Source: Endozoicomonas arenosclerae
GTDB lineage: Bacteria; Pseudomonadota; Gammaproteobacteria; Pseudomonadales; Endozoicomonadaceae
NCBI RefSeq assembly: GCF_001562015.1
Contig: NZ_LASA01000130.1
Location: forward strand, 1-36,309
Direction: 5' to 3'
DNA length: 36,309 nt
Position numbers and translations under genes: made by a program. Under the pieces are notes generated by a model that was not told the DNA's origin, did not search any database, and was given only the letters and a program-made list of their open reading frames with translations. Positions 7,735 to 15,656 of the stretch are shown here, one piece after another; positions within the stretch are counted from its first letter, which is position 1; each line of letters opens with the position of its first letter.

Positions 7735-8565
7735 ATGCCAGAATTACCTGAAGTTGAAACCACCCGCAGAGGTATTGCGCCTCACATTGAAGGTCAGACC
7801 GTTGCCGATGTTATTGTTCGTAATCCACGTCTGCGCTGGCCGGTTCCCGATCATTTAAAGCAACAGTTATCCGGCCAGATTATTCGCTCCGTGGCACGAC
7901 GTGCAAAGTACCTGCTGATCAAAACAGATGCAGGCACATTGCTGGTTCATTTAGGTATGTCCGGAAGTTTGCGAATACTGATTGAGGCTCGTGAAGCTGA
8001 AAAGCATGATCATGTAGACCTGGTTTTCAGTAATGGCATCCTGCTGAGATACACCGACCCAAGACGCTTCGGGGCAGTGCTATGGATTGATAACAACGGG
8101 ATTGACGACGATGTTATGGGACATGACCTGCTCAGAAAGCTGGGGCCAGAACCGCTCAGTGACGAGTTTACCGCTCAAAGGCTTTACCAGGCTTCACGAG
8201 GAAAGTCCCAACCCGTAAAAACCTTCATCATGGATAACCATGTGGTGGTCGGTGTGGGGAATATTTATGCCAATGAAGCCTTGTTCAAAGCCGGTATTCG
8301 ACCTGACCGCCCCAGTGGCAAGATTTCCAAAGCCCGATATGAGCGACTGGCCCAATGCATCAAAGAAACTCTGGCCAGAGCTATTGAACAGGGTGGAACC
8401 ACCTTGAGGGATTTTGTCGGGGGCGACGGCAAACCGGGCTACTTCAAACAGGAACTGGCGGTCTATGGACGCAAGGGCGAACCCTGTGTCACCTGTTCAA
8501 CACCGATTGTAGAAATCCGTCTGGGCAATCGCAGTACCTGCTACTGCAAAAAATGCCAGCGGTAA
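7735..8565 (+). CDS. mutM: formamidopyrimidine-DNA glycosylase (Fpg)
   Basis: 276 aa bifunctional base-excision repair glycosylase/AP lyase that removes 8-oxoguanine and FaPy lesions. Start set at ATG 7735, not the in-frame TTG at 7729, because Pro2 must become the N-terminal nucleophile ([13 protein letters not shown]). Also visible are Glu3, the Lys58 region (RRAKYLL), the H2TH segment with [17 protein letters not shown], and the C-terminal zinc finger with two CxxC pairs (CVTC and CKKC). The gene overlaps or abuts the following acyltransferase gene, suggesting cotranscription. Confidence 0.96.
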   Translation: MPELPEVETTRRGIAPHIEGQTVADVIVRNPRLRWPVPDHLKQQLSGQIIRSVARRAKYLLIKTDAGTLLVHLGMSGSLRILIEAREAEKHDHVDLVFSNGILLRYTDPRRFGAVLWIDNNGIDDDVMGHDLLRKLGPEPLSDEFTAQRLYQASRGKSQPVKTFIMDNHVVVGVGNIYANEALFKAGIRPDRPSGKISKARYERLAQCIKETLARAIEQGGTTLRDFVGGDGKPGYFKQELAVYGRKGEPCVTCSTPIVEIRLGNRSTCYCKKCQR

Positions 8566-9206
8566 TCAAACGAAAGAAAATGATGAGTGAGAAAAAAACC
8601 TGGAGCAGCCAGAACGCTGACAAAAACTACGGCTCCCGAAACAGGATTCTGGAGAGCCTGGGACGTCTGATGCTCTGGCTGATGGGCGGTTGGAAGCTGG
8701 AAGGTGAACTCCCCAAAATCGACAAATATGTGGTCATTGTCGCTCACCACACCTCCAACTGGGATTTTGTGGTGGGAGCTGCCGCCAAATTGATTCTGGG
8801 GCTGAAAATCCGCTTCTTTGGCAAACATACCCTGTTTTATCCACCGCTGGGCTGGCTGATGAAAAGTTTGGGTGGTGTGGCCATCGAACGTCACAAATCC
8901 ATTAATCGAGTGGAGCAGTCAGCGGAAGAAATTCGCAAGGCCGATAACTTTGTGCTGGTCATCACACCAGAAGGCACCCGATCCAAAGTAAAACGCTGGA
9001 AAACCGGCTTCTACCACATTGCCAACAGTGCTGACATTCCGATTGTTCCGGTCTCTTTCGACTTTGGCAACAAACGGGTGGTCTTCGGTGAGCCCATGGC
9101 CATGACCGGTGATCAGGAACACGATTTCCAGGAAATGCACCGATTCTTCCTTCCTTATCAACCAAGACACCCTGAACTGGGCTGTAACGGGCCTTTTGAG
9201 AAGTGA
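8553..9206 (+). CDS. lysophospholipid acyltransferase (PlsC-like)
   Basis: 217 aa member of the PlsC/LPLAT superfamily, which transfers acyl groups to glycerophospholipids at the inner membrane. Motif I is HHTSNWD (HX4D), the middle motif GGVAIERH, and motif [11 protein letters not shown]. The family subgroup with a short protein and HTSNWDF is common in gammaproteobacteria, and its exact acceptor is uncertain. The first ATG (8553) overlaps the mutM stop by 13 bp. ATGs at 8580 and 8583 (MMSEKKTW) are plausible alternatives with an A-rich upstream region but no strong Shine-Dalgarno. The likely arrangement is a mutM operon. Confidence 0.82.
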   Translation: MPAVIKRKKMMSEKKTWSSQNADKNYGSRNRILESLGRLMLWLMGGWKLEGELPKIDKYVVIVAHHTSNWDFVVGAAAKLILGLKIRFFGKHTLFYPPLGWLMKSLGGVAIERHKSINRVEQSAEEIRKADNFVLVITPEGTRSKVKRWKTGFYHIANSADIPIVPVSFDFGNKRVVFGEPMAMTGDQEHDFQEMHRFFLPYQPRHPELGCNGPFEK

Positions 9207-9264
9207 CCACTTCATGAATCAGCCATGAGCGCGAGAAGCTGATCAGGAAACCATTACGAAGGAC

Positions 9265-9615
9265 TTGCCTCAGGAAGCCCAACTTTTCTTGCTATTTGAT
9301 GAAGCCCTGAGCCGACATCTTCATAAACAGCCTTATATTCAGACAGACGAACCCGCCTTATCAAGTGCTCAAGGAAAAAGATCGAGTTACTCAGAGTATA
9401 CCTTTCATGTTGCTGTATCTAAGCGGAGGGCGGGCAGGTTCGCTCGTTGTATTGTATAGCGCACGTGTACAGGAAGTTTAAAGTGTTTACTGACTCCCTC
9501 ATTGGCGCCAATGCCAGTGCGGTGCTATACAGTCTGGCAAACTAAATAGCTAACTCGGTGCAGCTCAATGCTTGACTCCGATATGGGCTGACAAAATAAC
9601 CTCTTGCTTTGCACT
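9265..9615 (+). pseudogene. decayed IS66 family transposase (TnpC) remnant
   Basis: Fragments of an IS66 transposase can be read in three frames. EALSRHLHKQPYIQTDEP (about 9301-9355) matches the conserved L...HADETP region. A second frame gives YQVLKEKDRVTQSIPFMLLY and SGGRAGSLVVLYS (9359-9455), matching QVLKEPGR...YMW..R.G...PIVLY. A third gives FTDSLIGANASAVLYSL (9486-9536), matching FSDT..GA.ASA.LYSL, then LRYGLTK. Stops and frameshifts interrupt all of it, and over 100 residues are missing between the second and third pieces. This accounts for the 430-bp gap between the acyltransferase and the next gene; no intact gene lies here. Confidence 0.75.
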
Positions 9616-9637
9616 GTTCTGTGAATAGGGGGACTGA

Positions 9638-10606
9638 GTGATAGCATCTGAGAAATTATACGATAGTGTCATATTATTAAGTGTTTTGTTTTTCTCATTG
9701 TTTGGAATGCCCGTATGGGGAGACTGCCCTAACTGTCCTTATGGCAATCTGGTGGCCATAGATGGGGGCCTGGAGGTCTGTGATAGTTGTGGATTCAGCC
9801 CCACTCTTGGGTATTGTCTAAATTTCAACCTACCAGGATATGGTTCCAGTTCATTGAATGGTCTGGTGAAAGCGACAGCTCTCTCTATGGGTGGTAACAG
9901 TGTTGCTACTGGTGGTGCAGTTGGTGGCGTTGGGGTACCTGAGCCAAACCTCTGTCAAAGCGCGGATCAGGAGACGGATAGCTATTTGTCAGAAATTCTT
10001 TCAAGTCTCGGGTTTGCAGAACAGGAAGTCATGGATGAAAGTGATCTCTCGAGTCGACAAGAGACAGAGACCACTCTATCTATAAGTAGTAGCAGTGTTG
10101 CTACTGGTGGTGATGCCGTTGCCGGGGCTGTTGGTGGCGTTGAGGTATCTGAGCCAAATCAGCATCACTGCACGGATCAGGAGACGGAAAGCTACTTGTC
10201 ATTAGTGGAGATTTTTTCGAGTCTCGGGTTTGCAGAACAGGAAGTCATAGATGAAGATGATTTGTCGAGACAGGAGAGCCTTGAAGCAATAAAAAGACAA
10301 TATATCCAATATCAAAATACCTATCAGACTCATTTTGGCTTCTGGGAACAAGCTGGCTACAATCGGGCAGCGTTGCCACTCCAGGCATTGGCCATTTACC
10401 CAGGCCATTACCTGTTAATTATTTCCAGATCAGTAATAGCATCGATTGATATCACAGAAACCAATGGTCAGGGGGTAGCTTTTGCCAGGTTGATGTTGGG
10501 TAATAATCAGGTTTATTCGATATCCACAGAAAGGCTAATGACGATTGAGTGGCCTTTAAATATTAAAATAACCGTTTATAAAAAATTTTCACCTTCCTTC
10601 CTGTAA
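9638..10606 (+). CDS. exported protein with zinc-ribbon motif and internal duplication, function unknown
   Basis: 322 aa starting at GTG 9638 with AGGGGG just upstream. The N-terminus has a hydrophobic signal sequence (about residues 9-27, LLSVLFFSLFGMPVWG). It is followed at once by a four-cysteine ribbon, CPNC...LVAIDGGLEVCDSCGF, like the TFIIB-type CxxC-x15-CxxC. Residues about 87-135 and 148-206 are a tandem duplication: each has SVATGG, AVGGV, SEPN or PEPN, DQET.SYLS, SSLGFAEQEV and a DLS motif. The C-terminal 100 residues look globular with no recognised domain. A zinc ribbon behind a signal peptide is unusual. The A/T content is higher than in neighbours, and it sits beside an IS66 remnant, consistent with acquired DNA. 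Confidence 0.65.
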   Translation: MIASEKLYDSVILLSVLFFSLFGMPVWGDCPNCPYGNLVAIDGGLEVCDSCGFSPTLGYCLNFNLPGYGSSSLNGLVKATALSMGGNSVATGGAVGGVGVPEPNLCQSADQETDSYLSEILSSLGFAEQEVMDESDLSSRQETETTLSISSSSVATGGDAVAGAVGGVEVSEPNQHHCTDQETESYLSLVEIFSSLGFAEQEVIDEDDLSRQESLEAIKRQYIQYQNTYQTHFGFWEQAGYNRAALPLQALAIYPGHYLLIISRSVIASIDITETNGQGVAFARLMLGNNQVYSISTERLMTIEWPLNIKITVYKKFSPSFL

Positions 10607-10791
10607 ATCATAGAGAGGGCCATACCATTCCTGAAGATAAGAATATGGTGATCACCATGCTCGTACCCTTTTCTAAAGGTTTTGACTCTATGATAAAGAC
10701 CCAGCTCAGCGGTAAGCATTAAAACTAGAAGAAACAACCCCGAGAATATGTAAAGTAATCTCATCATTACATTGGCTGACCTGCCATTCAT
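10576..10791 (-). CDS. possible small membrane protein (doubtful)
   Basis: A 71-aa open frame with one convincing hydrophobic helix (MRLLYIFSGLFLLVLMLTAE) preceded by a basic residue and followed by a polar tail. Its 3' end overlaps the end of the exported zinc-ribbon gene by 31 bp. The ribosome binding site is poor: GAGG almost touches the first ATG, and inner ATGs have none. I recognise no family. It may be chance; it is listed because it is the only coding candidate between 10607 and 10840. Confidence 0.2.
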   Translation of the reverse strand: MNGRSANVMMRLLYIFSGLFLLVLMLTAELGLYHRVKTFRKGYEHGDHHILIFRNGMALSMIYRKEGENFL

Positions 10792-10841
10792 ACCTCGCTT
10801 CCAGAAGCATAGACATCCCTATAGAAACAAAATAGACTCGC

Positions 10842-10935
10842 ACCGTTGGTTGGGGTGTCTGGGACGAATGTTTTCCAGACTGAGAAAGACCCATTGAACC
10901 TGAACCAGATTATGCTGGCGTAGGAAACCGACGGT
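10842..10935 (+). promoter_or_regulatory. TPP riboswitch (THI element)
   Basis: P1 is ACCGTTGGT (10842-10850) pairing with ACCGACGGT (10927-10935), nine pairs including one G-U. Inside are the conserved GGGGTGTC, a P3 stem-loop ending in CAGACTGAGA (CTGAGA 10880-10885), and the pyrophosphate-sensor half with ACCTGAACCAG and ATGCTGGCGTAGGAA. This is the consensus thiamine-pyrophosphate aptamer. It lies 76 nt before thiD and should repress the thiD-thiZXY transcript when thiamine pyrophosphate is plentiful. Confidence 0.95.
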
Positions 10936-10989
10936 TGAGCGGGCACAAGTTCATCGTTTAAAGCCGCTCTTCAGAACCTTTCTACGTCA

Positions 10990-11010
10990 GTTCGGAGAAG
11001 TAAACCGAAC
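10990..11010 (+). promoter_or_regulatory. Shine-Dalgarno-sequestering hairpin before thiD
   Basis: GTTCGG (10990-10995) pairs with CCGAAC (11005-11010), enclosing GGAGAAG immediately before the ATG at 11012. With a second stem, GAGCGG/CCGCTC between about 10936 and 10972, it makes a plausible translational expression platform for the TPP aptamer. TTCGG could alternatively pair with CCGA of the 3' P1 strand; that switch is inference. Confidence 0.6.
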
Positions 11011-11011
11011 G

Positions 11012-11824
11012 ATGACGATGACCAATAACACCCCTATCGCCCTTACCATTGCTGGATCAGACAGCGGCGGCGGAGCGGGCATACAGGCAGACCTGAAAGC
11101 TTTTTCAGCGGCGGGCGCCTATGGTTGCAGTGTGATAACCGCTCTGACAGCCCAGAACACTCAGGGTGTCCAGGGTATTTTTGATGTAGACCCTGCTTTC
11201 ATCCGGCAGCAGCTGGACTCTGTTTTTTCCGACCTTGCCATCAATGCCGTCAAAGTCGGCATGCTCAGTCAGCCTGAAGTGATTTCAACGGTAGCCGATG
11301 CACTGGCTGAATATCGCCCGGCTTATCTGGTATTGGATCCAGTGATGGTAGCCACCAGCGGTGATGTTCTGCTGCAACAAACGGCTATCGAGAAGCTCAA
11401 ACAGGTTCTGATTCCCAAAGCCAACCTGATCACCCCGAACCTCCATGAAGCGGCTGTCCTGCTGAATCGTCCGGTGCCTGAGAATCTGGATCAGATGATT
11501 GATATGGTTGAACCCCTGTTAGCCCTGGGGTCTCAGACGGTTCTGTTAAAAGGTGGCCACCTCAGCGGAGATAAAGCCGTCGACTTTTATCATGACGGCA
11601 AATCCCTTCACCGTTTGGAATCCAACTGGATCGAAACCAACAATACTCACGGCACAGGTTGTACCTTGTCGTCAGTCATCACCGCTCTGCTGGCCCGGGG
11701 TTACACTCTGAGCGAAGCCATTCCTGAAGGCAAAAAATACATTGCCGAAGCCATTGCCCACGCTGATCAATTGACCATAGGTCAGGGCAACGGACCGGTT
11801 CACCATTTCTACAAGTATTGGTGA
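11012..11824 (+). CDS. thiD: hydroxymethylpyrimidine/phosphomethylpyrimidine kinase
   Basis: 270 aa ribokinase-fold kinase that phosphorylates HMP to HMP-P and HMP-PP for thiamine synthesis. Key motifs are the substrate-binding AGSDSGGGAGIQAD (residues 14-27), the central VLDPVMVATSGD, and the anion hole NTHGTGCTLSS near residue 210. It is fully cytoplasmic. It is the first gene after a TPP riboswitch and is followed 10 bp later by the ABC transporter, so imported pyrimidine is handed straight to this enzyme. No thiC, thiE or thiG lies in the window, pointing to a salvage role at this locus. Confidence 0.96.
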   Translation: MTMTNNTPIALTIAGSDSGGGAGIQADLKAFSAAGAYGCSVITALTAQNTQGVQGIFDVDPAFIRQQLDSVFSDLAINAVKVGMLSQPEVISTVADALAEYRPAYLVLDPVMVATSGDVLLQQTAIEKLKQVLIPKANLITPNLHEAAVLLNRPVPENLDQMIDMVEPLLALGSQTVLLKGGHLSGDKAVDFYHDGKSLHRLESNWIETNNTHGTGCTLSSVITALLARGYTLSEAIPEGKKYIAEAIAHADQLTIGQGNGPVHHFYKYW

Positions 11825-11834
11825 TCGGGCCGGA

Positions 11835-12599
11835 ATGTTTGATGTAGTCGTAAAAAATGCAGCGCTGGCCTACGATGAGCGGATCATTTTCAAAGACCTG
11901 AACCTGACCCTGGCCGGAGGCGAGTGGACCTGCCTTCTCGGCGGCAGCGGTGTTGGCAAAACCAGTCTTTTGCGATTGATTGCCGGTTTATCCACAGGCA
12001 AAGGTCTGGAAACTTCTGGCAGTGTGCTCTGTCAGGACGGTTTTTCCCTGAAAGGCCGTATTGCCTGGATGGCCCAGCAGGACTTATTACTGCCCTGGTT
12101 TTCAGTTATTGAGAACATCACGCTGGGAGAGCGTCTGAGAAACAGTTTCTTCAGTCGCAGAAAAGTCTCAGCTCAGGAACTGGATAGGGCACGGCATATT
12201 CTCGAACAAGTCGGTTTATCTGATAAAGCCACTGAGCTGCCCCAGAATTTATCTGGTGGCCAGCGACAGCGCGCTGCTCTGGCCAGAACCCTGATGGAAA
12301 ACCGCCCCTTGGTGTTAATGGATGAACCTTTTGGTGCCCTGGATGCAGTGACTCGGCTAAACCTTCAGGATTTGGCCTGTGATCTGCTGGCCAACCGGAC
12401 CGTTCTGCTCATCACCCATGATCCTCTGGAAGCCCTGCGACTGGGTCATCATATCTATCATTTGCAGGGAGAGCCTGCGACGTTAACTGAAGCCATCATG
12501 CCGCCGGACTCTCCACCCCGTTCTTTGGAAAACAAGGAACTGATGAGCCTTCAGGGCGAACTGTTGGAACGGCTCAGAAATGAGGAAGAACGCCCATGA
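11835..12599 (+). CDS. thiZ: thiamine-precursor ABC transporter ATP-binding protein
   Basis: 254 aa ABC ATPase of the nitrate/taurine/HMP importer class. Walker A is GGSGVGKT (36-43), the Q-loop MAQQDLLLPWF, the signature LSGGQRQRAALAR, Walker B LVLMDEPFGALD, and the switch His LLITHD. It energises uptake through the permease encoded next, which starts 4 bp inside this gene (ATGA overlap), so they are translationally coupled. Riboswitch control and the ThiY-like binding protein downstream identify the substrate as a thiamine pyrimidine precursor rather than taurine or nitrate. Confidence 0.88.
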   Translation: MFDVVVKNAALAYDERIIFKDLNLTLAGGEWTCLLGGSGVGKTSLLRLIAGLSTGKGLETSGSVLCQDGFSLKGRIAWMAQQDLLLPWFSVIENITLGERLRNSFFSRRKVSAQELDRARHILEQVGLSDKATELPQNLSGGQRQRAALARTLMENRPLVLMDEPFGALDAVTRLNLQDLACDLLANRTVLLITHDPLEALRLGHHIYHLQGEPATLTEAIMPPDSPPRSLENKELMSLQGELLERLRNEEERP

Positions 12600-13336
12600 A
12601 AGCCTTCAAACCTCTTCTGGTCGTGCTTTTCCTTCTGCTCGTCTGGGAAGGCATCGTCGTAATGTTCTCCATGCCGGACTACATTCTGCCTGGTCCAAAA
12701 GCTGTGTTTATCAGCATGTACGACAATGCATCTCTGCTCTGGGAACACACCCTTGTGACCATGACTGAAATGCTGCTCGGCCTGATACTGGGCGTTGTCT
12801 TTGGCATTCTGCTGGCTATGGTGCTGGTTTATTTTGTAGCGCTCAGGCCCTGGCTTTTGCCGCTGCTTCTGGTGACTCAGGCTATTCCTGTGTTTGCCCT
12901 GGCTCCCATTTTAATGCTCTGGTTTGGTTACGGGCTGGCTTCCAAAGTCGTAATGACGATCCTGGTGATTTTCTTTCCTGTAGCAACCTGCTGTTATGAC
13001 GGTCTGCGTCATACTCATCAAGGCTGGCTCGATATGGCAAAAACCATGGGCGGAAACCGGTTTGCTATTCTCCGTCATGTTCGCTGGCCTGCAGCTTTAC
13101 CGGCTTTGGCTTCCGGTCTCAGGGTAGCTGTTGTGGTTGCACCTATTGGTGCCGTTGTCGGTGAATGGGTGGGCTCCAGTGCCGGTCTTGGTTATTTGAT
13201 GCTTCAAGCCAATGCCCGACTCTGGGTTGACCAGATGTTTGCCGCTCTGACCGTTCTGGCCTTCTGCTCTGTCAGCCTTTATTTCATAACAGATCTGGCT
13301 CTGAAAAAACTGATCCCCTGGCAACCTGCCACCTGA
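12596..13336 (+). CDS. thiX: thiamine-precursor ABC transporter permease
   Basis: 246 aa BPD_transp_1 permease with about six membrane segments, the first being the N-terminal LLVVLFLLLVWEGIVVMF. The EAA coupling loop is visible as AKTMGGNRFAILRHVRWPAALPAL, which docks on the ATPase. The length is normal for SsuC/ThiX-type permeases. Its start overlaps the end of thiZ and the binding-protein gene follows 37 bp later. The symbol depends on context, because ThiX is similar to nitrate and sulfonate permeases in sequence. Confidence 0.87.
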   Translation: MKAFKPLLVVLFLLLVWEGIVVMFSMPDYILPGPKAVFISMYDNASLLWEHTLVTMTEMLLGLILGVVFGILLAMVLVYFVALRPWLLPLLLVTQAIPVFALAPILMLWFGYGLASKVVMTILVIFFPVATCCYDGLRHTHQGWLDMAKTMGGNRFAILRHVRWPAALPALASGLRVAVVVAPIGAVVGEWVGSSAGLGYLMLQANARLWVDQMFAALTVLAFCSVSLYFITDLALKKLIPWQPAT

Positions 13337-13373
13337 CTTTCATAGACTTACACTCGGCTGAGGAATACTGACC

Positions 13374-14351
13374 TTGTTTTTACGCACACTGATTAGAAAA
13401 TCAGCTTCGTTATTATCAATAATACTGACTTCAACCCTGTTTCTGACCGCTGCACCTGCGATGGCAGAGGAGAAGAGCAAAGAGCTGAAGCTTATGCTGG
13501 AATGGTTTGTGAATCCGGACCACGGACCCATCATCATTGCCCAGGAGAATGGCTACTTCAAAGACCAGGGTTTAGAGGTTGATATCCAGGAACCTGCTGA
13601 CCCTAACCTTCCTCCTAAACTGGTAGCTGCCGGTGATGTAGATCTTGCCGTCTATTATCAGCCCAGCCTGATACACGGTGTTGCTAATGGCTTGCCACTG
13701 GCCTGGGCCGGAACCCTCATTGCCACCCCTCTGGACGGACTGATTGTTCTGAAAGACGGCCCCATCAAATCCCTGAAAGATATGAAAGGTAAAACCATCG
13801 GCCTGAACATGGGCGGCAACGAAAACGCCATTCTGGATACTCTGTTCAAACCTTACGGTTTTTCTTCCAAAGACATAAAAATGGTCAATGTAGGCTGGAA
13901 TATGTCGTCCTCCCTGATGTCAGGTCGTGTTGATGCCATCATGGGAGCTTACCGGAATTTTGAACTGAACCAGCTGGACATTGAAGGACGTCAGGGCAAG
14001 ATGTTCTACTACGAGGAAAATGGTATTCCTTCATACGATGAGCTGATTTTCATCGCCAACAGCAAAAAGAATGATAAAGAAGCCATCAGAAAGTTCCTGC
14101 GAGCCATTGAACTGGGCACCCAGTTTATTGTGAATAATCCGGAAGAATCCTGGAAAATTTTCAGGGATTACAACCCTGAAAATCTCGACAATGAACTCAA
14201 TAAACGTGCATGGTTTGATACAGTGCCCCGTTTTACTCTGCGTCCAGCAGCGAAAGACACCGGCCGTTACGATCGTTTCGCGAAGTTCCTTGATGCCCAT
14301 GGCGACCTGAAGAATATCCCACCGGCAAAAGACTATATGCTGAATCTCTGA
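13374..14351 (+). CDS. thiY: pyrimidine-precursor-binding protein (ThiY/NMT1 family)
   Basis: 325 aa periplasmic substrate-binding protein. The start is TTG 13374 with AGGA about 10 nt upstream; no nearby ATG keeps the signal peptide. The signal is LIRKSASLLSIILTSTLFLT with probable cleavage after AMA (APAMA|EEKS). The mature part begins LKLMLEWFVNPDHGPIIIAQ, the NMT1/THI5-like family start. The conserved lobe sequence GKTIGLNMGGNENAILD is present. Studied ThiY binds formylaminopyrimidine, a product of thiamine breakdown. It ends the riboswitch operon; a REP-like repeat lies directly after the stop codon. Confidence 0.88.
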   Translation: MFLRTLIRKSASLLSIILTSTLFLTAAPAMAEEKSKELKLMLEWFVNPDHGPIIIAQENGYFKDQGLEVDIQEPADPNLPPKLVAAGDVDLAVYYQPSLIHGVANGLPLAWAGTLIATPLDGLIVLKDGPIKSLKDMKGKTIGLNMGGNENAILDTLFKPYGFSSKDIKMVNVGWNMSSSLMSGRVDAIMGAYRNFELNQLDIEGRQGKMFYYEENGIPSYDELIFIANSKKNDKEAIRKFLRAIELGTQFIVNNPEESWKIFRDYNPENLDNELNKRAWFDTVPRFTLRPAAKDTGRYDRFAKFLDAHGDLKNIPPAKDYMLNL

Positions 14352-14470
14352 GGGTTTGTCTCGAAATAACTTCCCGATCTAGACACGGATTCCGTTCACC
14401 CTGAGCTTGTCGAAGGGTGGTGGTATTGGGCTTCGACAGGCTCAGCCCGAACGGGTTTTGAGAAGGTTTC
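14352..14470. repeat. REP-like palindromic repeat, full copy (copy B)
   Basis: Full-length copy in reverse orientation to the one at 28553. It has TTTGTCTCGAAATAACTTCC at the left, then CCGTTCACCCTGAGCTTGTC, a short spacer, CTTCGACAGGCTCAGCCCGA, and ACGGGTTTTGAGAAGG at the right. By eye only a few substitutions separate it from the 28553 copy. It lies between thiY and the LysR gene, both ending here. Confidence 0.9.
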
Positions 14471-14515
14471 AACAAAGAAGTTAATTTCTGACAAGTCCTA
14501 AGCAGCTATCCTGAC

Positions 14516-14543
14516 AAAAGCAGCCTCATCTGTGGCTGCTTTT
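14516..14543. terminator. bidirectional terminator between thiY and the lysR gene
   Basis: AAAAGCAGCC (14516-14525) pairs with GGCTGCTTTT (14534-14543) around an 8-nt loop. The T run on either strand lets it end the LysR transcript from the right and thi transcripts from the left. Confidence 0.85.
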
Positions 14544-14547
14544 ATTC

Positions 14548-15450
14548 TTAAAATCCATTCCTTTTCATATACTCCTGCGCCACTTCCTCTACATGTTTCA
14601 TAAACAACTTCGTCGTATCAGAGAGTTCTCCCTGGGCAGGCTCAAAAAAAGCAAAGTCGTATCGAAAATCAGTTTTCAAAGGAACGTGCACCAGCTCCCC
14701 ATCACCCAGACTATGGGCCACAAAGGGATCGCCTATTGTGATGCCAAATCCGGAAGCAACGATACAACCGGCATTATAAGAACTCGAGACTTCAACACTG
14801 GCCCTCAGCGTTTTGCCTTCAGCCTGATAAATGGAGTCTATGTTCTTCCGCAAATGGGTATCTTTCAGCAGACTGACAACAGATTCCCCTTCCAGATCAT
14901 CCAGTGTCAGCTCTGAGCGATTAGCCAGACGATGCCCCCGGGGTAAAACCACCATGGTGGGCAGGGAACAGAACTTTCTTGTCACTATTGCCGGATGTTC
15001 GGCAGGCAACCTGCCCAGCCCAATATGGAACTGGAAACCGGCTACCCACCGCTGCAGATAACGCATGGCCTGAACATCCACCTTCACCTGCAATTCCGGA
15101 TCTTCATGACAAAATCGAGCCACCGCAGGCGAGACGATCTGCCTGACCAGTCTGGGGATCGAAATCAGACGAAGACTGCTTTTCTGCTCTCTTTTTATCG
15201 CCTGGGCAATATCCGGAAGATCATTCAATCCATAAAGAATACGTTCCGCTTCCAGATAAAACTTCCGCCCCTGGGGGGTGGGTATCAGGCTGCGCTTTTC
15301 TCTGGAAAACAATTTAAAACCCAGTTCAGTTTCAAGTACGGACAACTGTCTGCTGGCTGCTGACTCACTGAGAAAATGGGCTTCTGCTGCTCGGGTCAGA
15401 GTTCCCAGGCTCATGATAGAAGAGAAGAGTTGAAGGGCCTTTAGGTTCAT
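14548..15450 (-). CDS. LysR family transcriptional regulator
   Basis: 300 aa. N-terminal winged helix-turn-helix (residues about 1-60, LKALQLFSSIMSLGTLTRAA, LSESAASRQLSVLETELGFK), a linker helix, then a periplasmic-binding-protein-like effector domain from about 90. It is divergent from the exported lyase gene across a 206-bp region with a dyad, the usual arrangement for a LysR regulator and its target. The inducer is therefore likely a substrate or product of the lyase/DASS pair, which is inference. Nothing is truncated. Confidence 0.88.
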   Translation of the reverse strand: MNLKALQLFSSIMSLGTLTRAAEAHFLSESAASRQLSVLETELGFKLFSREKRSLIPTPQGRKFYLEAERILYGLNDLPDIAQAIKREQKSSLRLISIPRLVRQIVSPAVARFCHEDPELQVKVDVQAMRYLQRWVAGFQFHIGLGRLPAEHPAIVTRKFCSLPTMVVLPRGHRLANRSELTLDDLEGESVVSLLKDTHLRKNIDSIYQAEGKTLRASVEVSSSYNAGCIVASGFGITIGDPFVAHSLGDGELVHVPLKTDFRYDFAFFEPAQGELSDTTKLFMKHVEEVAQEYMKRNGF

Positions 15451-15527
15451 CTTTCTGCATTCACGACTCTTGCAAAAAGTCGAATTATTCCCTGTTTATT
15501 TGCGATTGTCCAAAGTTGAACCCTGCA

Positions 15528-15562
15528 TTAACGTGTCGCCCAAGTAGAAAAAGACACGATTA
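15528..15562. promoter_or_regulatory. candidate LysR operator dyad
   Basis: TTAACGTGTC and GACACGATTAA form an inverted repeat around 15 nt, with CGTGTC at 15532-15537 and GACACG at 15553-15558. It lies in the divergent lysR/lyase promoter region, about 95 bp before the lyase ATG. LysR sites are often T-N11-A dyads; assignment is by position only. Confidence 0.4.
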
Positions 15563-15656
15563 ACTGAATTAACAAACAGACCATCAGGAAGACAACGCCG
15601 AATATACGACCCTGACGTCGCCAAACAACAGCCTGTCTTCAAGACTGTGAGGCATT

